The notes below the pieces were generated by a model, which was given only the letters and a program-made list of their open reading frames with translations, had not been told where the DNA came from and made no database searches. Below are positions 22,661 through 34,500 of a stretch of DNA of 64,000 nucleotides, in pieces (within the stretch, counting starts at the first letter, position 1; each line of letters starts with the position of its first letter). Position numbers and translations under genes: made by a program. The stretch comes from Dendrolimus kikuchii (lineage: Eukaryota; Arthropoda; Insecta; Lepidoptera; Lasiocampidae). The DNA lies in NCBI GenBank assembly GCA_019925095.2, contig CM034402.1, positions 9,869,501 to 9,933,500 on the forward strand, given 5' to 3'.

Positions 22661-25139
22661 TTGTCTAAAAATTTCCAAACCGATTGGATATTCGGCAACT
22701 CATATTACGACGTGGAGAAATGTGGAATATATGGAGCAATTACAAGCAATATTCCCGAACAATTACGGTTGCAAAGCAATAATTGCACAAAAATTGCCAG
22801 TGAAAGAGCACCTTAAGAGGCAGGAGATGGAATAGGGTACAGCGCTCCATGTAACTTTGATTGATTACTATTATTATGAATGAACGTAGTGAATTTCTTT
22901 TGAATAATTAAGGTCGAATATTTTGATTGTTGTCGTACAATAAATATATAGCTGAAAGAAAAAATGTATGCGAATCTATTTTGAACGCGTTCTTAGTCAG
23001 TTACTTTCCCTCCTCGTAGAACAAAGTATATTATTCTAGTGTCATGGCAATCAAATTACGCGCAAACTATACTTCAAATATAGTACGTATTGACATTATT
23101 TACTAGAAACTTTTCTTATGAAAGTAACAACAGTTTGAAATGTAAAATGTTCTTAACTTTAAAAGATGGTTTAAAATAGGAAACTGTATCGTAACAGCCA
23201 ATTAGAACTAATTATCCACCATACATATATGCGTCGGGAAACTAGAAAAGCCTAATGCAATTAATTTCGAATAAATAACTGATAGTATTGCCATTCATAA
23301 TGGCAATGCTGCCAGACTTCTAGATTAAATATTTATTTTCTCGATAATAAATTACATATTTTTACTTGGTTGAGAAATCACATAAAATTAGACTTAAAAT
23401 TTTATTTCAAAACAGTTACTTCAGTTTTTAATATTGCCAATAGCAATATTCTCATGTAATAAAAAACTGTTATCCTTTTTATATGCTACATTATACTGTG
23501 CACTATAAAATATATAAAATTATATAAAAATATAATAATATATAAAATTTGACGTTTTCAATTATTTTCATATTTATCCTCGATAAAAAGTGAATAATTG
23601 TAAAGTATAATTATTATTATATACATGGTGGACAAGTAGCATAAGAGAAAAATAGCTTAAATTTATCACATAAATTACATATAGTGTATAGTCTAGCTAT
23701 GCATTTATTGGTGTTTGAATTTTCACTTTTTTTAAATTACTTAAATGCAAACATCTTAATAAAAATGTAATTTTAAAGAAAGAATTTTCAATCACTTATA
23801 AAAACAAATAATCACAACATATGTGAAATTTAAGAGAAACCTCAATTCTAAACTAATAATAAAATAGTGCATAACTAAATAATCACAAATAATTTCATTT
23901 AGTCTGTTTTAAAAGTTTTTTTTAAAATCTGGCAACATTATTATGAGATAATATGATAAAAATACTTCAAATGAGTCACATACAAGTATAATTATATATA
24001 TTTTAATAACTGACTTTTGTTTAAACATGAGGTTTCACTTAAAACATTCAAAATAAAATCTAAATAAATTCATATTATATTAAGTTACATATATTTATTT
24101 GGAATATATTCCCTTTAAATCTTAAAACTTACCTATCAGGACTACACATGTATTATACGATTATTTCCTTAAAAATAAAGAATATAAATCTATCTACTGG
24201 ATTCAAGGGTACACATTTATACATTTTTTTGTATTTTTTTTCTTCGTCACATTTTCGATCAAATAAAGCACCTATAATTACAATAATATTAATAAAATAA
24301 ATGCGGAATACAACGAAAGGCAAAACACTTCACAACATTCCTTAGAATATTCTTTATATATAACTTTTGTAGAATAGTGTTGGACCAGATTCACAAATTA
24401 TCGATAAGTTATATCAAGTACGAGAAACCAGTTAAAAATATGTATTATATACCCTATTGATTAATTTCTTAGAAAAATAATTTAGATGTGTTATATGAAT
24501 TCAATATAGTTTAAATAAAATTAATAAAAAAATACACTATTCTACTATCAGGATTATATATAAAAATAATAATGAATGTTATTTTAAATAGAAAAACCTG
24601 GCAAACAATTGCGACCACAAAGCAAAGGAAATGCAATAATATTCACATGCGAGAATAAAATGTAATTGAAATAAAAAAAATTAAGACGGTTACATATTAT
24701 GTACTGCAAAGTAGCATTTAAAAAGCGCGTCGAATAAAACGGTTATTATATTAAATTTTATTTATAAATGGGTTCTGGACACTGTCATATGTGCCTTGCA
24801 TATAAAATATAATGCGAGCACATATATTCACAGGAATTATTCAACCACAAACGTTAAGAATATTTTAATAATATCGATATAAAGAGAGAATAAGCAACAA
24901 TCTCACTCATTCGCTCAGCAGCGTAAAAGTATTATAGCAGCAAATAGCCTCACGTGTTAACTATCTACACTAGGTGCGTGGGATAGGGCGGGTAAATTAA
25001 AGGCGGACTTACTAAAACGAAGCAATTAACACAACAAACCAAACGAAAAAGTGCATCACGTCAATATAATAGATAAAAATGTATCTAAGATTTTTTATTT
25101 TTATTATTTTTTTATTTCTTTCGTGTAATCTCTAAAAAA
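22661..25139. other. Long AT-rich region, no gene seen
   Basis: About 2.5 kb of very AT-rich DNA with no frame over 85 codons and no recognisable element. It could be the 3' untranslated region of a gene ending near 25.2 kb, but nothing in the sequence proves that. Confidence 0.4.
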
Positions 25140-25740
25140 TGCACTGTATTTTACAGATTTTTATGATGATACTCGGTTGAGTTCTGCAACGGTCGTACGC
25201 CCGCGAGCCCACGTCGGCCGTTCGAGCATTGCAGCTCTCCTCACTAAACTATTCAAATAACAAGTACCAGCTGACATGAATTACGCACTTTCAGCAAAGA
25301 AAAATATGTCAAAACACTACTAACATTTTTTCGACTTGCGACTAGTGAAATCAACTCTACTTGACCATTTATCGATTAGTTGTTTTTCGTTATAAAACCT
25401 CGATTAGTTCGTCCACGAATGCACTATGTTTTAGTTTTTTTATATATCCCTATCTATCTTCAGACACCTTGTTATCGGTTACAGTACACATATCAATATA
25501 TCATTCGACTTTCTCGTTATCATATAGCTTGTATATGAAAAGGAAAGTCTTGTACCCCGTCATAGTACGGTTGTCGATAGTCGTCCTTTATCGATATCGA
25601 ATCTGCTTTTACCACGTGTGTCCATCACTAGAACAACGCGTCGGTAAAACAGTTCACATTGAAATACTCTTATCGACACTCCGAACAAACGATGCCAAAC
25701 AGTATCAATCGATCCGAAGTGTAGCGTAACACATTATGCT
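25140..25740. promoter_or_regulatory. GC-rich island with TATCGAT sites, possible exon or promoter
   Basis: A CpG-containing island (25190-25245) sits in AT-rich DNA and is followed by several TATCGAT or TATCGATA words between 25370 and 25700, the site bound by DREF at many insect housekeeping promoters. On the plus strand an acceptor-like TTTTACAG at about 25151-25158 opens a frame of about 35 codons ending in TAA near 25260. The minus strand has its own short frames. I cannot decide between a promoter with a first exon and a last exon. Confidence 0.3.
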
Positions 25741-26519
25741 TTCGATAACTACTACAAAATTTTATCTTAAAATTTAGCCAATATTTCTATAAATTAAATT
25801 TTTTATATTTTGAATTTCGATGCAAGACTTCTCGCGAAAATTTCTACTTTGCTCTTTATTAAATTTGTGATATCGAGACATATCTACCCGGAGGTTCAAC
25901 AACCTTTCTGACTAATACGTTTTTTATATTACCTTTCAATTTTCTTTTTAACATATCCAATGCTATACATACAGGCCTATTATTGGAAAAATGTGTAAAT
26001 TACCAAGACTTTTCGCTGCATTAATAAGTCTAATCTATACAAGTAACAGTAAAGTAAGATATGATCAAGTTTTCTTTACTTTGTCTGTCAAGCGAAAAGC
26101 TATGATTGACAGATAATTTTAGTCAAATTATCACTTTGCTTTGTTATTGATGTCATAGAAATAATAGATTATTCAATTAATGTTATAGATTTAAATTGTT
26201 TTCGTTATCAACATAGTACTACTTGATAAAAAAAATCTCATAATATATTGTAGCTTCATAGGACAATGTATGAGAAATCATCATAGTGACGTCACACGCG
26301 TGCTTGGCGTATTTTCGGCACTCAGGTACTTCGGGTCCAAAAATTTATTTTGAATTTGATATAACTCATTAATTATAGCAAAAAATATTAGTTTCGTGTA
26401 AAACTTCTATACGATCTTTCTATTTATTAAAAACAAAGATTCATAAACCCAATTGCAATTATGTTCTAAAAATAATCAACACAATATTTCGCTCGACAGA
26501 CTTTCCGATAGTGTTGTTC

Positions 26520-26719
26520 AACGATCAGTATCGATATTAGTGTTGTGCCGTGTTCGCCTGCTGTGGTATGTGTTCAATCGGTTGTGGTTGTTATACTGGA
26601 AAATGGTATCTAGAGTTGAAATACTGTTAACTGTCATCGCGTGGTCTGTTGGCGGCTACTCTTCGCCGCCAGCGTCCTCATCGATTGTCTCGCCCGCTTT
26701 CTCTTGGGAAATGTTTTGA
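26520..26719 (+). other. Possible first exon with signal-peptide-like start
   Basis: A TATCGATA word near 26538 is followed by an ATG at 26602 in a fair context. The frame encodes MVSRVEILLTVIAWSVGG, which looks like a secretion signal, but ends after 38 codons with no good splice donor before the stop. It may be chance. Confidence 0.2.
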
Positions 26720-26889
26720 CCTGCACAATAATTAAACTTACCTTTAAGAAACATAGGTATGGTTTAATAGTAGATTGCTACACGAGAGGTGAAAGTGACC
26801 TATCTAGGCATGAGATGGTTTGGGGCACGAGCGTAGCGAGGGCGCTAATAGTTCGAGTGCCTAAATATGCCTTTCACCCGAGGTAAACG

Positions 26890-28187
26890 CTCTGCTTTTC
26901 ATTTCGAATATGATGAAAGTAAATAAAAACTTATTAGTTAAACATATAACTACTTTTCTAATGAAATTAGTCGTTAAATCCATGTCTAAATCTGATGAAC
27001 TTATTAATACGTCACATATGAAATGTCAAGTTTTTTTCTGTGGCTTTCTACCAGCCAGTATTTTGTTGTCATTGATAATAGTAAATATTTAGCTCAAATT
27101 TATGTACATTAAATAATTATTCAGTGAAAAGTAATTTATAAATATAAAATGATGTTACAAAATTGTTGATATTTTTTTAATAGAATTTATGCCCCTATTT
27201 AACAGTGGCTCTAAAAAAAAAGTTGGGACATGAGTCGCATATGTATGGTGTATTTATAGTTCGAAGTTTTAAAATTTTTTGACAGCAGGGAAAATAGTTT
27301 CACAGGGACGAAAAGTACGGTTTTTATCCCTGTGATCAGGCAACTCCAAGTGCACTTTCAGAATATGGGAAATTAATATAAATATTTTTTTCCACCATTT
27401 GTTGTTATACTAAAACCTCAATTAAAACTCATCATCAACCAACCACTTATTATTTAAATCAATCGGAAATTGTAAGCTCTAATTAGCTACTTTTAAATTT
27501 CGAGGATTGTCACTCTTTAGTATTCTTCTTTCATGGTATTAGCTTAAACTCCTAACTAATGTTATGACTGCGAATGTAAGTTTGTTTGATAAGCTTTCAC
27601 ATATTAACTAATCAAATGATAATCATGAAATTCTGGATACAAGTTACAGGAAAGAGTATACGATATCTTTCGTCCAGTAAAAGGTATTGTACCCAAAGGG
27701 ATATAATATTTATTTATAATACTAGTGTGTTGAGTTGGTTTTTACAGAGATGAATGTAAGCCCGAGACTAAGTCGAGGACTTACCATGGTCACGAGTTTG
27801 TAAAAACTAACAACCGGATGTGTGTCATATGTTTTTCAAAACATTTGCAAGAAAGCAGTACAATAATAAATGAAACCAACATAAATATCAATCTTAATCG
27901 CACTTTATGATGTTTCTAATATGGAATTTTCGCCTCGTGCGCGTGGTGAAAATTAAAATATATTTCGTCTCATTTTCTCTATATTATTAAATCAAGACAA
28001 ACCTATTGATCAAAATTGCTTCGATTATTCAGCTTATTTATTCTCGTAATAAGAAACTCTGGTGAGATTTTTATACATTTTATTTCTACTAAGTACCTAT
28101 TTTATTCTATTATGTGGCGCATAATTTCCGATAAATCTATACAGACTTCATAAATGCATTTTTAAGCAAACGTATCAAAAAATTATA
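26890..28187. other. Intergenic DNA downstream of MEK
   Basis: No gene was found. A hairpin with arms near 27733-27750 and 27808-27822 (GTTGGTTTTTACA and its inverse) is the only structure noted. Confidence 0.4.
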
Positions 28188-28193
28188 TTTATT
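28188..28193 (-). terminator. Candidate MEK polyadenylation signal
   Basis: AATAAA on the minus strand about 200 bases past the MEK stop codon. It is a plausible 3' end signal among AT-rich sequence. Confidence 0.35.
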
Positions 28194-28393
28194 TTGCTAA
28201 ATAGCACTGCTGTCGCTTTTTTTCGCCCACTTAATTCACTAATAAACTCATTGTCATAGCAAAATGTCATTGCATTACTTCAAATCAGGATGAGAAAATT
28301 TCAAATTCGACGCAAACGATGTTTCGCTGGAATTTCTGTATAATATAAAAGACGTACCCTTTTTCGCTGATGAAAGTATGCACTTCTTGCAGC

Positions 28394-28513
28394 TTATGAA
28401 GAAAAAGGAGACACGTTCGAGTTGGGCGTGGAGGGCATCAGGTCCATGGTGCGGCACACCCAGCCCGCGATGTCTGCCTTCGCCGCCTCCGCCTGACGGA
28501 TCCACTCGTGGCT
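28394..28513 (-). CDS. Dsor1: MEK exon 7 with stop
   Basis: Acceptor GGTCGCAG. Encodes the last 39 residues with [10 protein letters not shown], the counterpart of the conserved MEK C-terminal helix, then TAA. Confidence 0.93.
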   Translation of the reverse strand, partial: SHEWIRQAEAAKADIAGWVCRTMDLMPSTPNSNVSPFSS

Positions 28514-31500
28514 CTGCGACCGCGACCGGACAACGCACACATTAACAAGAGTACAAATTAACAAGAGTACAAATTCAAAGAATCCCAAGACTCTGCCATG
28601 TGGTAGGGTATCTGACCGTCTGGATGGCTACCACCCTTAGTCTAAAGTATACCACCATAACAACCTTGAGTTGTGTTCCGGCATTAGGGGCCAGGTTCTA
28701 GTCTCGTTTTTTAGAGACCGGGGGCACATTGATAGCACCTTTGGTGTTACATATGTCCATAAGCAATGGTAACCGTCAGGTGGGCCGTCTGCCAGTCTGC
28801 TGAACTCGTGCAGTAATAAAAGGGGTTGCGGAAAAATATCCCAGTTCCAAGAAGTTCCGAAAGAGTATCCTAATTCCTAGGAATTCTGGAAAAACATCCA
28901 AATTCTTTGGAATTTCGAGAATCGATTATATTTCAGAGAAATTCTGAAAATGTATACTAATATCCAAAAATATCGAAAATAAATCTAAATTCTTAGGAAC
29001 TTGGAAAATAATAATAACGGCCCAAAGGCAAAGGCAATTGGCGAGTTTAACTTATCAGTTATCTCAATGTGCAGGTTTCTTGACGTCTTCACGATGTTTT
29101 CTTACACCGTCAACACGTGGTAATTGTAGCAATAGGCAAATTAGGTCAGATGATTGCCTAAGTACTTCCCGGTCGGGATTCGAATCCATGTCTCTTTTGA
29201 AGTGTAGGTTTGTGACGTTTTACCAACTAGGCTACCACGGCTTTATGGAAGCTTTTATTTTGCTATCAAAATTATTATTAAGTACTCAAATATTTATTGT
29301 CTTTTTTTCTTAACATAAATAACAAGAATTGCACATAAATTGAAAAAAAAAATTATAAGCACTTTAAATATATAAGTACATATTAGTAATATTAAATGGA
29401 TTGTATGAGTTTGTATCACATATTATGTATTGTTATAGTTAAAATATTAATTGCTTTCCGTTTAGTTGTGTTTTATTTAGATATCAGCACCCTAAAACCT
29501 TACCATCAAGGTCTTGAGGTCGGCCCGCTCATCGGGGTTCTTCTTGAGGCAGCGGTCGACGAAGTCCTTGAACTCGTCCGAGAAAATTCCAGAAGGCAGC
29601 TTTGGAGGGGGCTCATTCACGATATAGTCCAGCAGCTCGAATATCGCCATTGGACGAGGCGAATTCGGTGCCTAACAGCAACATACTTTTTTTAAAGACA
29701 TTCTAACTAATATGTCAACATTTTCAACCCATTTTTTTAGTCGTTGGATCTGTTAATTTTCGAAAATTTTCAGTTGTCGAAGATGTATACTAATTTAAAC
29801 GATTCCAAAAATGGATCCTAATCCCAAGAGATTGTGAAAATAAATCTTTATTCCAAAGAATTCCGAAAGTAGATTCTAATTCCTAGGAATTCCGAAAAAG
29901 TATCCAAATTCCTTGGAATTTCAGTCAGAAATGTTAAACAAATTAAAGAAGAGGTCCATCATTGTAAGCGATTTTAGACATATTTCCGTAGATACCTACG
30001 TAGTAATAACGCAATTATGCAGGGGTAAGTAGCTCAAAAAGAATCATTTTGACAGTAATTATATAATTAAAATAATTGTAAAATCAATCAAAATGCACAT
30101 ATATTCATATATGCCTTCTATTATTTATGTCTATTATACATTCTTTCTTTCACCTTTAAAACACTTCAGAAAATAATGAAAATAATCCTATAATCCTATA
30201 AATATTAGAAACGCGAAAGTTTGTAAGAATGTATGTATGGATGTATGTTTGTTACTCTTGACACAAAAAATACTGAATGGATTTTGATTAAACTACAGTA
30301 ATGTAGCTTATACATCAGAATAACACATAGGCCATAATTTATAAAGATATAGTGTGAATTATCCAAAATATAACGATTTTTCATCATCACGCGGGGAATC
30401 CGCGAGCGCAGCTAGTATATAAATAATAATATTGACAACATAAATATTTAACAAACCCTTTGTTATATTTTTAAGTTTGGGCCACTTCTTATCTTTGAAC
30501 AGCTGCTATACTGTCGTTTATAAAGTTGTCATAGTTGACCCAAATAATGAATCTTCATTCACTTTCATCAGTTAGCTTAATAAGGATTAAAATAACTTAC
30601 CTGCCCCGGGGAATGGTCTTCGTTCTGTCCGCCGAATATGGCGGCCAGGGTCTTGGCGTCGGGCGGCGGAATGGGGTACATCCCGATCGCCATCTCCACC
30701 AGCGACAAGCCCAGTGACCAAATATCCGACTGTACTGAGTAATGGGTGCCTTGCAGACGCTCCGGCTGAAAAAACAAAGGATACAAGCAAATTAATAACA
30801 AATTGTTTTTAGTCTATTATATAGGCTTCCTTTCGAGCTTTACACATAGGTGATTTTTCTATTCCATATCATTTCTGCCACTGGCTTTGCCATGATACAT
30901 TTTTTTTTATTGCAGGAGTTCAGGAGACAGGCAGACGGCCCACTTGATGGAAAGCGGTTACCATCGCCTATGGACATTTGCAACACCAAAGGTGCTACAA
31001 ATCCGCTGCTGCTCTCTTAAAGGTCACTGGGACCTGGTCACTAATCCCGGAACACAACTCAAGGTTGTTATGGCGGCATACTCTAGACCAAAGGTGGTAG
31101 CCATCCAGTCAGGCAAATGCCCTAGCACCTGGTTGGGGAATGTTTTGTCCTCACTTACGACAGGCCGCCCGGCCGCAGGAAATTGTATTCTTTCTCCGTT
31201 CCTGCTCGGATACCTTTATATTATAACATTTTTGTAGACAAATGACTAATTTGGTTGACTTTTTTCATATCTACGGGAACCTCCGTTATGTGCAAAGTAC
31301 TAAGCACTTACACAATTGGTTTATGTGTACTATATGCAGAAACTTCAGAATATACAATTTTATTTTTAAAATTTATATTAAAATCTTTTAAACACTATTC
31401 TATGATATTTCATCATTTTCATTATTTATTTGTTTTGACAATAACAAAATATTAAAAAGATTTATACATAATTGATTTTTTTCAGATTTCAAAGATGAAA

Positions 31501-34500
31501 ATTATTCTAAAAAGCAAAAATGAACCCTAATCCCCAAGCATTGCGAAAATAAACAAACTGTGGATTATGGGTAATATACAACGGAACACTCTGGGGCCGA
31601 TCCCAGGCACCCAGACCATAATAATGAACAGAAAGTCCTTTACCGAAATTTACCATGCCAGGAATGGAGTCATGGATTTCGAAAAAGTATCCTAATTTCT
31701 GAAAATATAAAAAATGGTACATATATAATATAATGATATGTTGTTAAATAATATTTGCGAGATTTTATTTATCCTTATTGTATTTATTAAGGATAACAAA
31801 ATATACCTAAACTAAATTTCAGAATAACAATTGTTGTATCAATATTATTTTTCCACTCACCGACATATAACTCCTTGTACCAACGAAAGAATTGGCCATG
31901 GAGTCAATGAGCTGACCGGAAACACCAAAGTCACAGATCTTGATCTCACCGTTGCTGTTCACAAGGATGTTGGATGGCTTCACATCGCGGTGCATGATAG
32001 CATGCTTATCGCGTAAATAACTCAAACCCTTCAGGACTGCTGATGTTATTGTACCTGTAAATATTAAAGAACATTGAAAAACTGTTTATTGTCTTATCTT
32101 CTATACTATAATAAATTTGTAAATCGTTCGAGTTTGTAAAATACGTTTAAAAATGTGAAAAAAATCAGGGGGGATAGTTCGGACCAGAAGATTCCAAAAA
32201 TGCAATTTTTAGAATTTTTGTCTGTCTGTCTGTTACTAAGAGAGCATCACGTGAAAACTACTGAAAACGCTTAAATGAAACTTGGCATAGAGTTATAAGC
32301 TAAGCTCTACGCCGAGTTTCATCCCAGGCGTAACTTAGGATACTTTTTATCCCAATCAATGACGTTATTTCCATGGGATAGACGAAAATAGTGAAAAAGT
32401 TAGCACTCCTGTCTATATCTATCATATATGAATAAAACTCGACACAGAACTAACTTATAACCTAAGTCAACACTTAGGACACTTTTTATCCTGATAAATG
32501 ACGTCGTTTCCATTGAATAGACGGATTAGTAAAAAGATGACGCTGCAAATGCGATGTAGACAACCATTGCATGCATTCAATAACAAATATGTTATCAGGT
32601 TGTCCACATGTTATTCATTCCATAGTAGGTACTTCAAATCTAGTTGGCTGCGACTTTTCTTTGTTTTATTGTGCAGTTGTTTACACTATATTGACTTAGT
32701 TTCTTTGTTATTATAGTTAATTGGAAAAGAAACTAATGTATTGAAGGTTTATATATATAAAACACCAAATTTTTTTTTATATAATAATATGTAACAGAGC
32801 TACTACCCAGGGATTTTCACGCGGCGTAATCGCGGGGAAAACTAATAATATGTATAACTAGCATAAGATTTTTAAATCACAACTTCAAGTTGGTTGCTAA
32901 CAGACAAATTCTGTTCTCTAGCTTACTTCTTTCAATGAATAATAGTGGAAGCGGCATTGCTAGATTTTTAACCCACATAACTGGCTTCCATAAAACATAG
33001 TCATGCCAACATAGGTAACTCTTGCAATTTGCTTGCTAAGTTACAGACATGATGACTGCCCTAGAAATAGATGTTCTTTATGGAGACCTTCCATGACTTT
33101 ATACATCAAAACAACAAATAAAATGTCCATGTCACATAGCTAAGATTTTAATGATTTCTTTAGTAAAGAACAAACAATTTAGTACACAGCTTCAAAAACT
33201 TACCTAAAATTGATTCAGGAATCCTGCCAGCTTTCTTCAAGATCAGATCGAGGGAACCACCATCCATATACTCCATACAAATAGAAATTTCCCCATCACT
33301 GTAAAATGCCCCATAAAAGCCAACTATGTGGGCAAAATTACATTCATGGAGCACTTTTAACTCTCTGATAATCTGCTTTTTGATAGCAGGCTTTACTTCC
33401 AGATGAATTAGTTTCCGAGCCATAATAAGGCCAGTGGACTTGTGACGCACTTTCATTACTACACCACCATTGCCTTGACCTGGAAAGTTATATATAAAAT
33501 ATTAAGTTAGTAGTTGTATTTATTTAATAAAAATCCATAGAAAAAATATTTAATTGTGATCAAACCTGTTAAATCGTATTATATTAACTTAACCTCGCCA
33601 GATGCAACTGTCACAGAATAGTCGAGACCTACACACTTTACACATACCTAAACATACTACAAATCGAAAATTATAAATCTGTTTAAAGATTAGGATAAAC
33701 AGTTGAAATAAAATATTTGAGAAGTATATGTAGGGTTAGGTTGAATGATGTTATAAGAAACACTGATAAGGGAATGTCGTGGATCAAAAGATGTAATAAC
33801 AAGAGTTGAAAAAGGAATGTTAAAGTGCTTTGGGCATTAGAGGGAATGGATAAAAGAAGAATAACAAAACAAGCATAAGACTGTATTGTGAATGGTAGTT
33901 GATGCAAGTAGACCGCAACATACATACCATGGTAACAGAAGTACAGGGCAGTCAAGTCAAAAGCATCTAAACTAAGCATGCATGTATGAAGAGGTTAATG
34001 AATGTAGATGAAGCAAAAATTGTTTATCAGGATCGTCGCAAGTGGAGATACAGTCTGCCTATCCCCATGGGATACAGGCGTGATAATATGTATGTGCGTA
34101 AATTTACAACATACCTAATTCACCCAACTTTTCAAAATCATCATCACTGAGTTCTCCGATTTTCTCCTTTTGACATAAGAAAACCTCGATCCTCCGCCGC
34201 TGAGTGTCATCCATTTCAATTTGCTCCAACCTCTCAGTCAAAGCCTCGATGCTTGTTTTAGACTTCCCAGCTAAACCCTGCCTCCTGGCAAACAAATATA
34301 CAAGACATTTTTCATAAAAAATTGTTGGAGTTTAACTGGTTCTGCTTTGATAGGAGAGGAGCCGCCAATGCTGTAATCACATATCAGTCCGCCTTACACC
34401 GTCCAGAGGCGCTTACGCATACAATAAACAATACATCCAATACATCGTTTCCTTTGTCGCATGTAATACCTGAAGTCTGGTCTCAATAAAGCTCATAGTA

